From positions 223,744-287,743 of the forward strand of contig JAAOMT010000786.1 in the NCBI GenBank assembly GCA_016748015.1: 64,000 bases of DNA, given 5' to 3'. The notes below the pieces were generated by a model that saw only the letters and a program-made list of their open reading frames with translations, was not told the DNA's origin and did no database searches. The position numbers and the translations under genes are program-made. Below, in pieces: positions 10,882 to 21,579 of the stretch. The DNA is from Geosiphon pyriformis (taxonomy: Eukaryota > Glomeromycota > Glomeromycetes > Archaeosporales > Geosiphonaceae). Position 1 is the stretch's first letter. Each line of letters begins with the position of its first letter.

Positions 10882-11581
10882 ATGAATAGCAAGGGAAAAC
10901 AGAATTGTAGAGTGATAGAAATAATCAAAGGGAATTTAACTTTAAAGAGTGAATTGAATAAGTATAGATTCAATATGCAAAATTAGTCCCATAAAATATC
11001 TCTGTTGCTATTCTTTCAAAAGAAAACCAGAAAATCTAAAGATAGAGGGATAGTTTGTACTGTTAACAAATAATCATGTCTGGTATAATTTTATGTCTCA
11101 TATTGGCACTCTTAGAATTCAATATCAGATATCAAATATACTCTTTAGTCATGTTTTATTCAATAATTTTCAAATGCTATAATTACACATTTTAGGAAAA
11201 AAGTAAGGAATAACTAACAAGTAATCTTTTATCTTAAGATGTTTAAATACTTGAAGGTAGGAAAAGGGAATTAGTGATAAAAGAATAATTGAGATGAAAG
11301 TTGTTATTTTATTTATTTTATTTCCTTTTATTCTTATATGCTTTTCTACAGCTAAGTAATTCATTGCTTATATAACTATTAAAAGTGGTCAATGATTAGG
11401 TCAACAACTAGGTCAATGATCTGGTTATTGATCAAGTTAACAGTCAAGTCAATGATCAAGTCAATGGTCAAGTCATTGATCAGGTCAATAATTACTTTCT
11501 AAAAATAGAATGGCTAATTATATGACATTAGTAGTTAATACATGTAATAATTAATAAGAAGTATAAGTTTCAACTGTAATA
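10882..11581 (-). repeat. X1 3' LTR, main part (first 29 bp at 847-875)
   Basis: Reverse complement of the X2 LTR (61271-61925). It begins with ATGAATAGCAAGG, continuing the LTR edge left of A1, and ends at 11581 in CAACTGTAATA, where X2 has CAACTGTAACA. About nine copies of a 12-bp unit of the type GTCAATGATCAA lie at 11389-11496, and the TATA box (CTTATATAA on plus, TTATATAAG on minus) lies at about 11358-11366. X2 and the X1 5' LTR have only about four repeat units. Confidence 0.9.
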
Positions 11582-12299
11582 TCATTCTCTCTAAAAAATT
11601 AAGCTCTGGCAAAATCAAGTTATTCATAGTGTAATCTATTTAAAGAGTTTTATCTAACTCAAAGCTAACTTGTTTGTTGAAGTCTTTTGTAAATAGGGTA
11701 TATAATACTTGAGATGAAATGAGTTTTGTATTCAAGAGACCAAATCTTTGTATTAGAGTTTTGGTTTTTTTAGCAATAATTAAAACTCTTGGGACATCTA
11801 ACTATATAATACCCAAAATTTCTGCCTGTATCTCTGAAGTTGTTTTTTTCATGAGTTTCATATCCTCTATAAGTTTCATATTCTCTATGATTTTACCAAA
11901 GTGATTATAGAGTTCTAATTGCCTTCCATATGACAAGTTTTTGTCTATGAGTAAAATTTTTTGGAGTGTTTTTCCAATTGTGCTAGAAGGTAAGAGTATA
12001 GCTGCTGTTATACTTTTTAACAAATATTTATCCATTTTGCTACCAATTTTTTCTCTTTTTGTAATAGTTTTCTTTGGTCTGATAACAGTATGTGTTCTAT
12101 TGTTATCAGTTATAATGGTTTGTTTTCCAATAATCAAAATAATATTTGGATAGTTTTTGATCCAATACTTATGGAGAATATAGAAGGCATTTTAAATGTT
12201 TTGATCCAGAAAATAATTATTCATGTCGATTAAAGATACTTCTGTTTTGGGAATGATGCATTTATTTATACTTAATTTTTGTTGATCATTTGGGTTGGT
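11582..12299 (-). pseudogene. pol: X1 3'-terminal coding region after integrase
   Basis: A 111-codon open stretch (12137-11802) downstream of the integrase of X1, rich in Lys and Ile, with no motif I recognise. Sequence from 12299 to 12137 holds several stops. At 11582-11605, next to the LTR, a purine-rich minus-strand stretch (AGAGAGAATGA) is the probable polypurine tract. The plus-strand ORFs at 11719 and 11941 are shadows of this region. Confidence 0.5.
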
Positions 12300-13491
12300 A
12301 TTACCACAACAGGCAACCAATCAGGTCATTTATAATATTTCTTGAGTTGTATATTATAAACAAGACGATTATTGAAGATTGTTCTGGATTGATTTTGAAG
12401 AATATAAGAACCATTGTTCAAAACTTTGTTAATTATAAAGAGTTCTTTTTATCAGCTAGAGAATTTATTACCATAAACATTGTTTTTGTCTGAATAGTAT
12501 TCTAATACCAAGTTACCAACACTTAAAGAAAGTGTTTTATAGGTTTTCTTTCTTTTAAGCTTTTTTTAGAACTGTTTTATCTTTTCAAAAGCAATTATTT
12601 GTGCTTTTATCAAGGAGTCAAGAATGATACCAAGTTTTCTTTGCAAAATGTCTTTGTAATTTTCTATTGTGATCTTTTCAAAAGGTATTGTTTCAATATT
12701 AGTTTCTATTGATAGTATTGTCATGTATCTATAGAGCAGATAAAAAGGTTTATAACTTGTTATATTATGATTCACAGTTCTATAAGCAAACAAAACTGAA
12801 AACAGTACTTTGTCTCATAAGTTTGTTTTTTCACTGGTTTTGGTTAGGGTTTTACATAATGTTCTATTAAAATGTTTTACTAGGCCATTTGTTTGAGGGT
12901 AATAAGGGGAGAAAAATTTATGACATATTTCCATTTTTCTACAAAGTTCTTTAACCAGTGTACTGAGAAAAGCTTTTCCTTTATCAAATAAAAGTTCTTT
13001 GGGGCAGCCATAATGGCAGATAATATTTTTATAAATGAAATTGGCTATTGAGACTGCTGTTTGATCTGGAGTGGCTCTTGCTTCTACTCATTTTGTAAGA
13101 TAGTCAGTAGCTGTAATAATATATCTGTTGCCATCAGGAATTATTGTTAAGATCCAACAACATCTATACCAATTCTGTCAAATGCTTGACTTACAGAGAT
13201 TAGATGAATATCTTCTTTGCAATTGGGTTTGTCTCTTCTTTGGCAGATGTTACAGGTTTTAATATATTCAGCAATGTTTTTTTCCAAAGTAGGCCAATAA
13301 TAGCAAGCTAAGATTTTCTGAATTGTTTTTGTTTTTCCAAAGTGTTTAGCTAATAGATTAGTATGCATGTTGTATATTACAATTTCTCTTTTTTCAAATC
13401 TGATGACTCTTTGGGGGTGGTCAGGGTCTTTTCTGTTTCTTTTATATAATTGGTTCTGGTGAATCAAATAGAAATTTGATTGTTTGTGCAA
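12300..13491 (-). pseudogene. pol: X1 integrase, catalytic Glu lost
   Basis: The zinc finger (13491-13147) shows NMHTNLLAKH and CNICQ, followed by GIDVVGS with the first catalytic Asp. The core continues through ATDYLTK, LLFDKGKAF (second Asp) and NGLVKHFNRTL. The expected Glu after L-V is Lys, codon AAA at 12877-12875, a G-to-A change. The last part (12793-12566, then to about 12300) includes FAYRTVN and a GPY/F-like ending, NKVLNNGSYILQ. Stops lie between 13147 and 12793 and after 12566. Confidence 0.85.
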
Positions 13492-14156
13492 ATGTTTTTT
13501 TTGCTGTCAAGTGTATTCTGGTGGGTATTGTCTTTTACCCAAAAATTCTATTAAAGCAGAGTAGTTGTCCAAGTCCATTATTGTGTTTATTTGTGAAGAA
13601 GTTACTAATAATTAAGTTGGTTTGGTTTGAGAGATTGTACTGTCACTGGATGATAAGTCTAGAGAGAACATCAGCATTTTGATGATTTGCTTCTTTGCAG
13701 TGTTGAATATTATAATCGAAATCATCCAAGTGGAGTATCCAGCGAGTTATTTGTTTGTATTCTAGCTTTTTTTATTGTGCAGCTAAACCAAGGCTTAATG
13801 ATCTGTTACCACTAAGAATTTTGCACCAAGAAGATATTGATCTCAGTAACTAATAGCCCAAACTACTGCTAAGCATTTCTGTTCAATAACTAAATAGTTT
13901 TTTTTTGCTGATATAAAGGATCTACTGGCATATGCTATGGCATGTTTTCTGCCATTTTTATCTTTCTGTGAAAAGACAGCACCAAGTTTATAGTCAGATG
14001 TATCAGTATGGAAAATGAAAAATTGGTCCAGATTAGGTTGCTTGAGAATTGGCTTAGTAACAAGTTTTTTTTTTAGAATTTCAAAAGCTTTTTGTTAATA
14101 AGTGCCTCAATAATAATTAACATTTTTCTTGAATAGCTGATTGAGAGAAAAAGTGA
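13492..14156 (-). pseudogene. pol: X1 RNase H
   Basis: Continuation of the X1 RT toward integrase. Conceptual reading on minus gives KAFEILKKKL, HTDTSDYKLGAV (catalytic Asp region), AIAYASRS and a later VTDH-type block. There is no long open stretch; stops at expected Gln and Trp positions break it. Its upstream end is cut at 14156 by solo LTR D. Confidence 0.78.
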
Positions 14157-15067
14157 TGTTATCCAAGTAGAAAAACCAAAAAGCTATGGAAAAATGTGAC
14201 AAAGAAACATGACAAGAAAAACATAGTACAACTCGAGGTAACACAGAACAAACACAAGCAATAGCTAGCAATAACAAGTAATAGCTAGCAATAACAAGCA
14301 ATAGCTAGGAATAGTGAAGCAATTGAAAGCAATTCTGTAAAACCAAAAGAATGTATAAAAGCAAGTAGCTATAGAAGTTAAAAAAAGACATTCAGAGAGA
14401 AAATTAGACTTTTAGAAGTCAATTAGACTCTCAGAGTCAATTAGACTTACAGGCCATAATTATTAAATACTCTTCTTTTAAAGGATAGTTGCTATTAACT
14501 AAAATAGAATTATATTAATAAAATATCTCTTTAATTCTTTAAATCCATGTTATTATCTACTACTTAATCTGCTGGCACAATAGCTCTTGATCACGACTAT
14601 TAATAGGACACTTATTTCTTATTTTATTTTCTTTATTTCTTTATTTTTCTTTTATTTTCTTTTATTTTTTTTATTTTTTTTATTTTTCTCTTGTGGAGCA
14701 GCAATATAAGAAAATCAACTGTCTGAGAATAGACTTCGTAATAGCCTGGTAAAAAAAGAAAGCTTTTTCTAAGTTTTTGGATATTAACATTATCTTGATA
14801 GCTTACCAGAAGGGCGAAAAGACAACACCAGACCCTAATGACTGTGCTTGTTAGCTTGGAAAAGAAAGCTTACCATTATAAGAAGTTGCAATCAGTGAAA
14901 ACCAAAACTCTATGCCTTATAACCAAAGAACTCAATAAGTAAATTTTTATTCAGAAAAAACCTTCAGAGACTGATAAACATCAACCCTGTGAAAAACATA
15001 CAACCTTAAAATACTAAATTAGAGCACTAAATATTACCATCATACCCTATCAAGTTTACCTGTAACA
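14157..15067 (+). repeat. Solo LTR, family D (A-related)
   Basis: Starts TGTTATCCAAGTAG and ends TTTACCTGTAACA. Inside are a U3 tandem tract built on AGCAATAGCTAGCAATAACA (14245-14320), a TATA box ATGTATAAAAGC (14351-14362), the motif AATAGCTCTTGATCACGAC (14579) and GATAGCCTGG / GATAGCTTACC, all in the order seen in the family A LTR. The U3 differs from A, so it is a sister family. No internal region is attached: a solo LTR left by recombination. Flanks are GTGA (14153-14156) and GCAA (15068-15071), a tetramer with two transitions. Confidence 0.85.
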
Positions 15068-15244
15068 GCAATTTTGGAGAAATCCTTGATAAATTTACGA
15101 TAGTAAGAGGCCAAACCAAAAAAAGAGCATAGTTCAGAAACATTCATTGGTTGTCTAATATTTTGAACTTTTTCAATTTTAGCTGGATCAGAGAAGATTC
15201 TATCTTTTGTAATAAGATAACCAAAAAACTAGGTGGATTGGCAT
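15068..15244 (-). pseudogene. pol: X1 RT fragment (thumb/connection)
   Basis: Between two solo LTRs lies a 177-bp piece of X1. On minus it reads from FFGYLITKDRIF through DPAKIEKV to LASYYRKFIKDFSKIA, the typical RT thumb/connection of Ty3/gypsy. It joins 16107-16342 upstream and 14156 downstream once the inserts are removed. Confidence 0.85.
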
Positions 15245-16106
15245 TGTTACAAGTAATTATTTGGAGTCTCAAATTAAATAACAAATCCATAACTTGGTGC
15301 TTAGAAGCTATTTACAATAATGATAATGCTAATAATGATCTAAAGGTTTTGGTAAAGTCCTTTGTATAATAAACAGAGATTTAATAATTGTTTTCAGTAG
15401 TCTCCCAAAATCACAATTTCGTTGAATTTTTTTCTCAGCATAATGGTCAGTAATTCTCTTAGTAATCTATTTTCAAATTTATGAGTGTTCTACTCTTGTT
15501 TCACAGGTCTTTTACCAGTCCCTATGACATCTGTATCTTAGTGTTTAATCTTTAATCAATTAGTAAACACAATGAAAATAAAAAAAGATAATAAAAAAAA
15601 TAAAAAAAGATAAAGAAAATAAGTCAAGGCATTTGCAAGTTAGTATCCCATTAATAGTTGTGATCAAGAACTATTGTTCCAGTGTTGTTAAGTATCAATT
15701 GCTATCAACATAAAGTGTTAATAGTGAAGAGTGGATTGAGATAGTGAATAATTATTTATTGATATTTGTGTATAGAAAAGTTGCTTAGATCAAATCTAAA
15801 CAGAAAGGTCTTTAACTAAAAAATTCTGCTTTTTCTCCTTCTAATACTACTGCTATATATACATTATTGAGATTTCTCAATTCTTCAATTCCTTACACCA
15901 GGAATCCTGAAATTCCTGAAATTCTGCAATTTTTCTTAAGAAAAATTCTGGAATTCTGGAATCCTGCGATTTCTTGTATGAGAATTCTAAAATTCTTGGA
16001 ATCCTGTAATTTCTCTAAAAGAAATTCTGGAATTCTACATTTACTACAGTTATCTCTGATTGGCTAATTTATATGTTAATATACTTTCTATATTTTATGA
16101 GTAACA
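15245..16106 (-). repeat. Solo LTR, family A, GAATTC-type U3
   Basis: Reverse-oriented family A LTR: on plus it starts TGTTACAAGTAATTATT and ends TTTTATGAGTAACA. It is flanked by GCAT on both sides (15241-15244 and 16107-16110), a perfect 4-bp target duplication. Its U3 (about 15877-16047) does not have the CACATTGCT repeat of A1 but degenerate GGAATTCTGGAATCCTG units with inverted symmetry. Removing it joins X1 RT precisely. Confidence 0.92.
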
Positions 16107-16342
16107 GCATTCAAAGAAAGATTTGATTGGGTTGATTTTAAGATCAGCATTTCTGAGCAGATTAAAAATCTTTTGCAAATGTTCAAGGTATTCATCCCAG
16201 GTTTTTGAGTAGACTATTATGTTGTCTAAGTAAACTAGAACAAAGTTTTCTTTTACTGATTTAAATACTTTGTTCATTAGGCATTAGAAGGTAGAAGAGA
16301 TATTGATGAGACCAAAAGGCATGACTGTAAATTCATAAATGC
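16107..16342 (-). pseudogene. pol: X1 RT palm fragment with YLDN
   Basis: On minus this reads EFTVMPFGLINISSTF, then a stop, then LVYLDNIIVYSKTW and LRNADLKINPIKSFFEC. The RT active-site box is Y-L-D-N (codons at 16232-16221): GAT/GAC to AAC has removed the second catalytic Asp. It is bounded by B1 upstream and a solo LTR downstream. Confidence 0.88.
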
Positions 16343-17215
16343 TATTATGGTTTAAGAATTTAGCAAAAGAATCATAAAAATAATACAAACTATTCAATCA
16401 TAATATAGTGCAGTAATAATTTTAGAAAGGTAATGATTAACATAGTAGCAAACACCATCTCGCAATAATGGCAAGCATCAGTTCACAATAACAGCCAACA
16501 CCAACTGGTAATAGCAGCAAACACCAGGTTGAAATATCAAAAAAAAGTATTACAATGTGTTTTCTTGTAGAACTACAAACATGTATATATACAGTAGCTT
16601 TAATATTGGGAAAAGACAATCAAGTAATAAAAATCATAACTTATCAAGCAATAGATCCAATTTTATCCAACAAACTTCACTTTAAATCATACTTTCAAAT
16701 TAAATATCTCAAGAAACCTTTAAATCAAAAAGAAATAAAAAAGAATATTTAAAACTGAATTATTACAACCCAAAGTATTAAGAAACTTACTTGTATTATT
16801 TATTGAATGAAACTATCATTCATTAGCTAAATTCCTTGGAAGAATAATTCTTGATCAAGATTATTTACGTTGTTACTAATTGATAAAAGCTTTATTGTAA
16901 GAATTAGGAAAAGCGCTAAAGACCATTAACATTCTGTGTTTCTAGATTAGAGAAACACATTAGGCAATTGCAAGGATAGCCTCAGAGAAGACTCCAGACA
17001 GTGAGTAGATTTCAGTTCAGCCTTTAAGAAAGAGTACATAAATACACACAACAATTAGGAATTAAGAAATAACTTACATCGCAACATTAAAAAGAAAGCC
17101 TTCAGTATAACAGTGACATTATCACACAAATAGAATTGAGGAACTCACGAAAGACTGATTGCAATTAAAACGGGATATCAGCAATTAAATATAACAAAAA
17201 GATTATTCCGTAACA
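16343..17215 (+). repeat. B1 5' LTR
   Basis: Starts TATTATGGTTTAAGAATT (TG changed to TA; the solo copy at 41715 has TGTTACGG) and ends ATTCCGTAACA. It contains the 23-bp tandem tract, a TATA box ATGTATATATAC (16581-16592) and the palindrome AATAATTCTTGATCAAG from 16853. The next bases, TTTGGTGAACCCTACAAGG, are the likely primer-binding site. Confidence 0.9.
16444..16535 (+). repeat. 23-bp tandem repeat in B1 U3, four units
   Basis: Units are 16444-16466, 16467-16489, 16490-16512 and 16513-16535, each with the core (G/A)CA(A/G)(A/C)CA(C/T)CA. The TATA box follows 45 bp later. The related unit AATAGTGCTTGCTGC in the C LTR (reverse strand) shares AGCAGCAAGCAC. Both assembly gaps of the window abut unit 4 of this array in other family B copies. 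Confidence 0.85.
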
Positions 17216-17297
17216 TTTGGTGAACCCTACAAGGAAAGAAAATCAAAAAGAAAATAATAATTAGCAATAATTCATTGCTAAAAAGGAAGAGACAAAA

Positions 17298-19110
17298 GTG
17301 GCAACAAAAACTTCTAACCTTACTGTTCTTGAATTCTGCTGTGCTATTTACACACAAAATCAAAGTGATCTTGGATTATCAGAAGAGTGTTGTCTAGCAG
17401 AATCTGCTCTCACTTATTATATTAATGCCAGAATAAATTATCATATAGGAAAGGAAGAAGAATCACACAACACAAAACTTGGATTGTATAAAGAATTATC
17501 ACAATACACTACAAAAGAAATAGCAGTAATAGCCACAACTATTGTCAAAATCCATTGAGAAATTGAGCAATACGCTAATAAATATTTTCCAATATCCACA
17601 GAAAACACTAGGGAATGCGCCAACAAAACCAAAGAAAATTCAGAAACTAATCAAGAAAGTAACCAGCAAAAACTAAGAACACCTGCTCAAACACCAAAGA
17701 AAACTGTTACTCAATCAATAAGAAACAATGTATTTATTCACCAGAAGATAAATCATACCATTTTTCACCAGAAAATAAGATACAAATTCCATTAGAAGCT
17801 GCATCATCATCAACATCAACTCCACAAATGCCAAAAACTCCTAGTTATACTGATAAAATTAAACAACGTAACTGGGGAGACATACCAATTACAAGAGAAT
17901 ATTCATCACTATTCTAAAATCCTCTTTTTCAGCCAAAATTCGGAATGAGGTTTGAAAACTGTAAAGAGGAGTCTAAATCAGAATTCGAAAAAATGACCAG
18001 CAAAAAAACAATCACAAGACCAGTCATTGAAACAAGCAGCCAGTCCAGAAACCAAGAAACTTGTGATCAAGAGGAAGAACCAGATATAAAGAAAGCCACC
18101 TTCAGGAACACTCAAGAAAATATCATCCCACTTCCTCTTAGACCAATAAGCTCACTAGCAGAAAACAGCGACAAAATGGCCACATCATACATTGCAAGAC
18201 TAACAGATTTTTTAGGAGAGGAAGAAGAAACGGACATGCACACATGGCTTAGAGAAGCACAAAAAGCCATCCAGACAAATAACTGGAATGACCAAAGAGC
18301 AATTTAAACATTATCTTTTTTTCTAAAAGGCACAGCCAACTTGTGGTATCAAAGCCTAGAAACAAAACCCACGAGCTTTGCCGAATTTAAAAATGCACTC
18401 CTGGAGTATTTTAGCAACCCAAATGCCATAATCCAACTACAGAATGAATTCAATACTATCAAGCAAAATACTAGTGAAACTGTCACCCAATATCTTGCTC
18501 GATTCAATTGAATTCACTGTCAAATTGAAGCAATTGAACAAAAATACTACACTGATCCTCAAGTTTTAAATCAGTTTATTAGAGAATTAAAAAACAGCAT
18601 TTTAGAAAGAATACACCCTGCCTACCCTAATTTCTTACCAGAAGCCATTATGCTCACCAGAGCCCTTAAATCAGCTGAGAAAGAAGCTAACCATAGTCAA
18701 ATAGTTAACATGGTAATAGAGAAAAATAAGACAGAAACATTAGAGAAAAGAGTAATGCAATTAGGAGAAGAACTCTCTAAAAAAATAGAAAGTTACCTAA
18801 TCCCAGATCTGAGAAGAAATACATACCAACCACCCCAAAGATGCAGCCAGGAAGTCAGCAACAGTTGAAATAATTGCTTGTTGCACCAGGAATTCAGAAT
18901 AGAAACACGTGCCTGCTATTTTTGCAAATGTGTAGGACATTTGATTAGTCAATGTCAAATGCAAATGATGCAGGAAACACATGAAAATAATTACTATGTG
19001 TCACCCCAAATACCCAGAAACCAGTACACACCAATACCATGCCAATATCCCACCATGTATTAAAATCAAAGAACTTACCAGCAACAGCCCATAATAACCA
19101 ACCCGTATTG
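17298..19110 (+). pseudogene. gag: B1 gag, broken
   Basis: Opens at GTG-GCA-ACA (17298) with in-frame TAG and TAA just upstream and no ATG in the leader. The N-terminal domain LEFCCAIYTQ ... YYINARINYHIG is 75-85% identical by eye to C (57920 onward, minus). An acidic linker follows (17945-18180), then the gag core IARLTDFLGEEEETD, WLREAQKAIQ, L-K-G-T-A-N-L-W-Y and TVTQYLARFN. The CCHC knuckle CYFCKCVGHLISQC is at about 18914-18955. Stops occur at 17558, 18305 and 18868, and there is at least one frameshift between 17560 and 17945. Confidence 0.87.
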
Positions 19111-19830
19111 GCATCCTGAGGCCCAAAATCAGCCCATATAGAACCAGAATGCATTGGTCCAGAGAAATCCAAACCACACTAGAACCAATCAGCAAACCAA
19201 TTCAAACTACCAAAATTATCAACAAACTTACTTTAATATACTGGAAAATCCAATCATTAGAAACAATGATGGTAGAAACATAAACAGAACCAAAAATTTC
19301 TCCAACAAATTGAGCCAGACAATACTACCAGCAGTTGTCACCAAAGATAGCAGTCTTACAGCTATTTTTTCTTTTGAATTAGAGGAAAACAAGACTATGT
19401 TCAGTGAAGCAGAATTGGATGAAAAATGCCCAATCACTGCTATATATACAGAAGCCACTGTAAACAATACCCCAATCAAACTTATCTTAGACAGTAGATC
19501 CACTAGAAGCATTATAATGCTTCAACTAGTAAACCAACTAGATTTTAAAGTTGATCGTGCTGCGATGTCCTAAATTATAACAGCCAATGGAAGTACAAAG
19601 CTGCCTTATAGCAAAATTGACTCATTTCCTTTTGAAATTAATGGCATAGTAATACCTACAAAAGTATTAGTAATGGATGTTACACAATATCAAGCATAAA
19701 TAGGGAATGACTGGTTAACAAAAGCCAATGCCATTCTAAACTGGATCACCCAAGAGCTTCTGATCAATTATAATGGCCACCAGGCCAGAATTCCAGCCAC
19801 CTGTGGCTACTTTCAAAAACCCAGCGCCAA
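19111..19830 (+). pseudogene. pol: B1 protease, catalytic Gly lost
   Basis: Retropepsin-like region. IIFSFELEE-like lead, then PIKLILDSRSTRSII: the catalytic D-S-G reads D-S-R (GGA to AGA). After a stop at about 19571 it continues IITANGSTKLP and IGNDWLTKANAIL, as in Y2. The open piece is 19154-19573. Confidence 0.85.
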
Positions 19831-20700
19831 TTAAAGACCTACCTTCGAATTTAAGAAAAATCCAGCACTACCAGCCATTAAAACCTATCAGCTCTCTTAG
19901 ACTAATGACCAAAGAACAAGACTACCAGTCATATCAACATGGACCAGCAAAGAAAGATCCGAATAGAACCAAGTAAGTCCACAAAGAAACCACCAGCAAC
20001 ACAGACCAAAGCTAGAATGCTCGGTTTGCAAGAAGAAACTCTCGTTTATAACTGTGTGCAGCACACCAGACAAAGACCCAAGAAACTCCACCCACTACTA
20101 TTGTAACCATTGTAACAAAGAAAAATACAGTTACCCAGAAAAACACAGAAAATAGAATAAGAAACTGTGCCTTGCTTGTGGAGAACTGTTACCAAGAGAG
20201 TGCAACTGGAACGACATACCAGGCAGAGGAGGAATGTGTGATGCAACTTGCCAATACACGATCCTTATCTGTGACTGGGTAAAAAAAGGAACATTGTTCG
20301 AAGCAGCATTCAACAGAGCATTAAAAAGACTACAGCACTACTCACATGACAAGGATGAGTTGTACAACACCACACAAGCCAAAGTAAGAGAAGGAACTGC
20401 TAAAGAAATATGACACTGGAAAAAGTCAGCCGAAGTAGCTGACAAAGTCACCAGCTACAACATGTTTGACCCAATGGACAAATTCCAGAACTACTACCAA
20501 CAACTATGCCCCACTTGACAAGAGCAAGAACAATACCTTGCCCAAATCAACACTTACCTCTGCAAAAACTGTCTTATCCTGTGTCAAAATCAGTGCTGTA
20601 AAAAGTGTCGAGATGAAAGGGACTTAGAAAAAAAAATGGAAATTGAGAATCAGCAGTCTCAAAATAATCAATAAATTAACAAGACTCACTTGATGGTCTT
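19831..20700 (+). pseudogene. pol: B1 zinc-ribbon-like region
   Basis: Same cysteine pattern as A1 and Y2: CSVCKKKLS (about 20020), HYYCNHCNKEKY, then after a stop CLACGELL, CNWNDIPGRGGMC with C-x3-C, and a C-terminal pair CKNC / CKKC near 20565-20610. Between the second and third modules is a helical-looking segment with F-x-x-A-F-N-R-A-L. Function unknown; the spacing of Cys pairs suggests three zinc ribbons. Reading needs frame changes and passes several stops. Confidence 0.62.
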
Positions 20701-21579
20701 GAGTCAGAAAAATTTGTAGCCTATACTGACCTAGAACAGGTGATTGACATTTGATACTTTGACAATGAGCACTTAGGAATAATACCCAAAAGAGCCCATC
20801 CAACCGATGCCGAATTTGATCTATGTTATCTGGAAGACCAATCCACAATATTACCACCCAGGAGCATCACCAAAATCGACCTAAAAATAGTGGTTGAAAT
20901 TCCACCAGGAATAATGATTCAAATAGCATTGCAATCAAGTTTTGCGAAAAAAGGAATAAGCATTCAAAGAGGAGTAATTGACTCCGGATACACTGGAAAT
21001 TTGATGGTTTTGCTACAGAACAATTCAGAAAAGCCTTATACTATTGAATCTAAGGAAAAGATTGCACAAGCAATTTTCCTACCATTGGTAAAAATTGGAA
21101 AATTCATGTTAGTGGAAAATTGTGAGGAATTGTTACAAACAATGAGAGAAACTTTTGGTTTTAGATTGACAGAAAAAGGAATTGAAGCAAATTTTGCTGA
21201 AACAATAGAGAAAAAAGATGAAGTAATTAAAAATGAGTGGTTTATCATGCTCCTACCATATAGAAAATCAGAAATAAGAATAAAAAGGACAATTAAAGAA
21301 AAAGACTTAATATTTGAGCCCTATCCAGAAACTTGCCAACAGTTTCTCATAAGACTTACTAATCTTTTTATTCCAGCTGATAAAGCTCAATGGATAAAAA
21401 TTTCTATTGCAAACACCACAAAAGAATCCGTCTACATTCTGGAAGATACTATTATTGGATACCTCAGAACAGAGCTAAAAAATGCATCAACACCACAAAA
21501 AATTTTAAATTTCCCAGAAATCATCCTCTATTGTGAACTTACTTCAATAAATTGGCAACAACCGTTAGAATGCTATTAA
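20701..21579 (+). pseudogene. pol: B1 dUTPase domain with beta-rich tail
   Basis: Motif 1 DAEFDLCYL (20806-20832), then DLKIVVEIPPGIMIQIA, motif 2 QSSFAKKGI (Arg of R-S-S lost), motif 3 GVIDSGYTGN with Asp and Tyr, motif 4 KIAQAIFLPL, motif 5 R-E-T-F-G-F-R-L-T-E (partly decayed). The tail shows LTNLFIPA and EDTIIGYLRTE. The main open stretch is 20890-21579, the longest uninterrupted piece of B1 other than RT. Confidence 0.85.

Noticed and set aside
11719-12153. Plus-strand membrane protein genes (11719, 11941, also 42497)
   Set aside because: Hydrophobic readings on the antisense or an alternative frame of retroelement coding DNA; the opposite strand or other frame is homologous to known domains.
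16444-16535. CRISPR-like array of 23-bp units
   Set aside because: Units are directly abutting with no spacers and lie in the U3 of an LTR; the same kind of tract is in the C LTRs.
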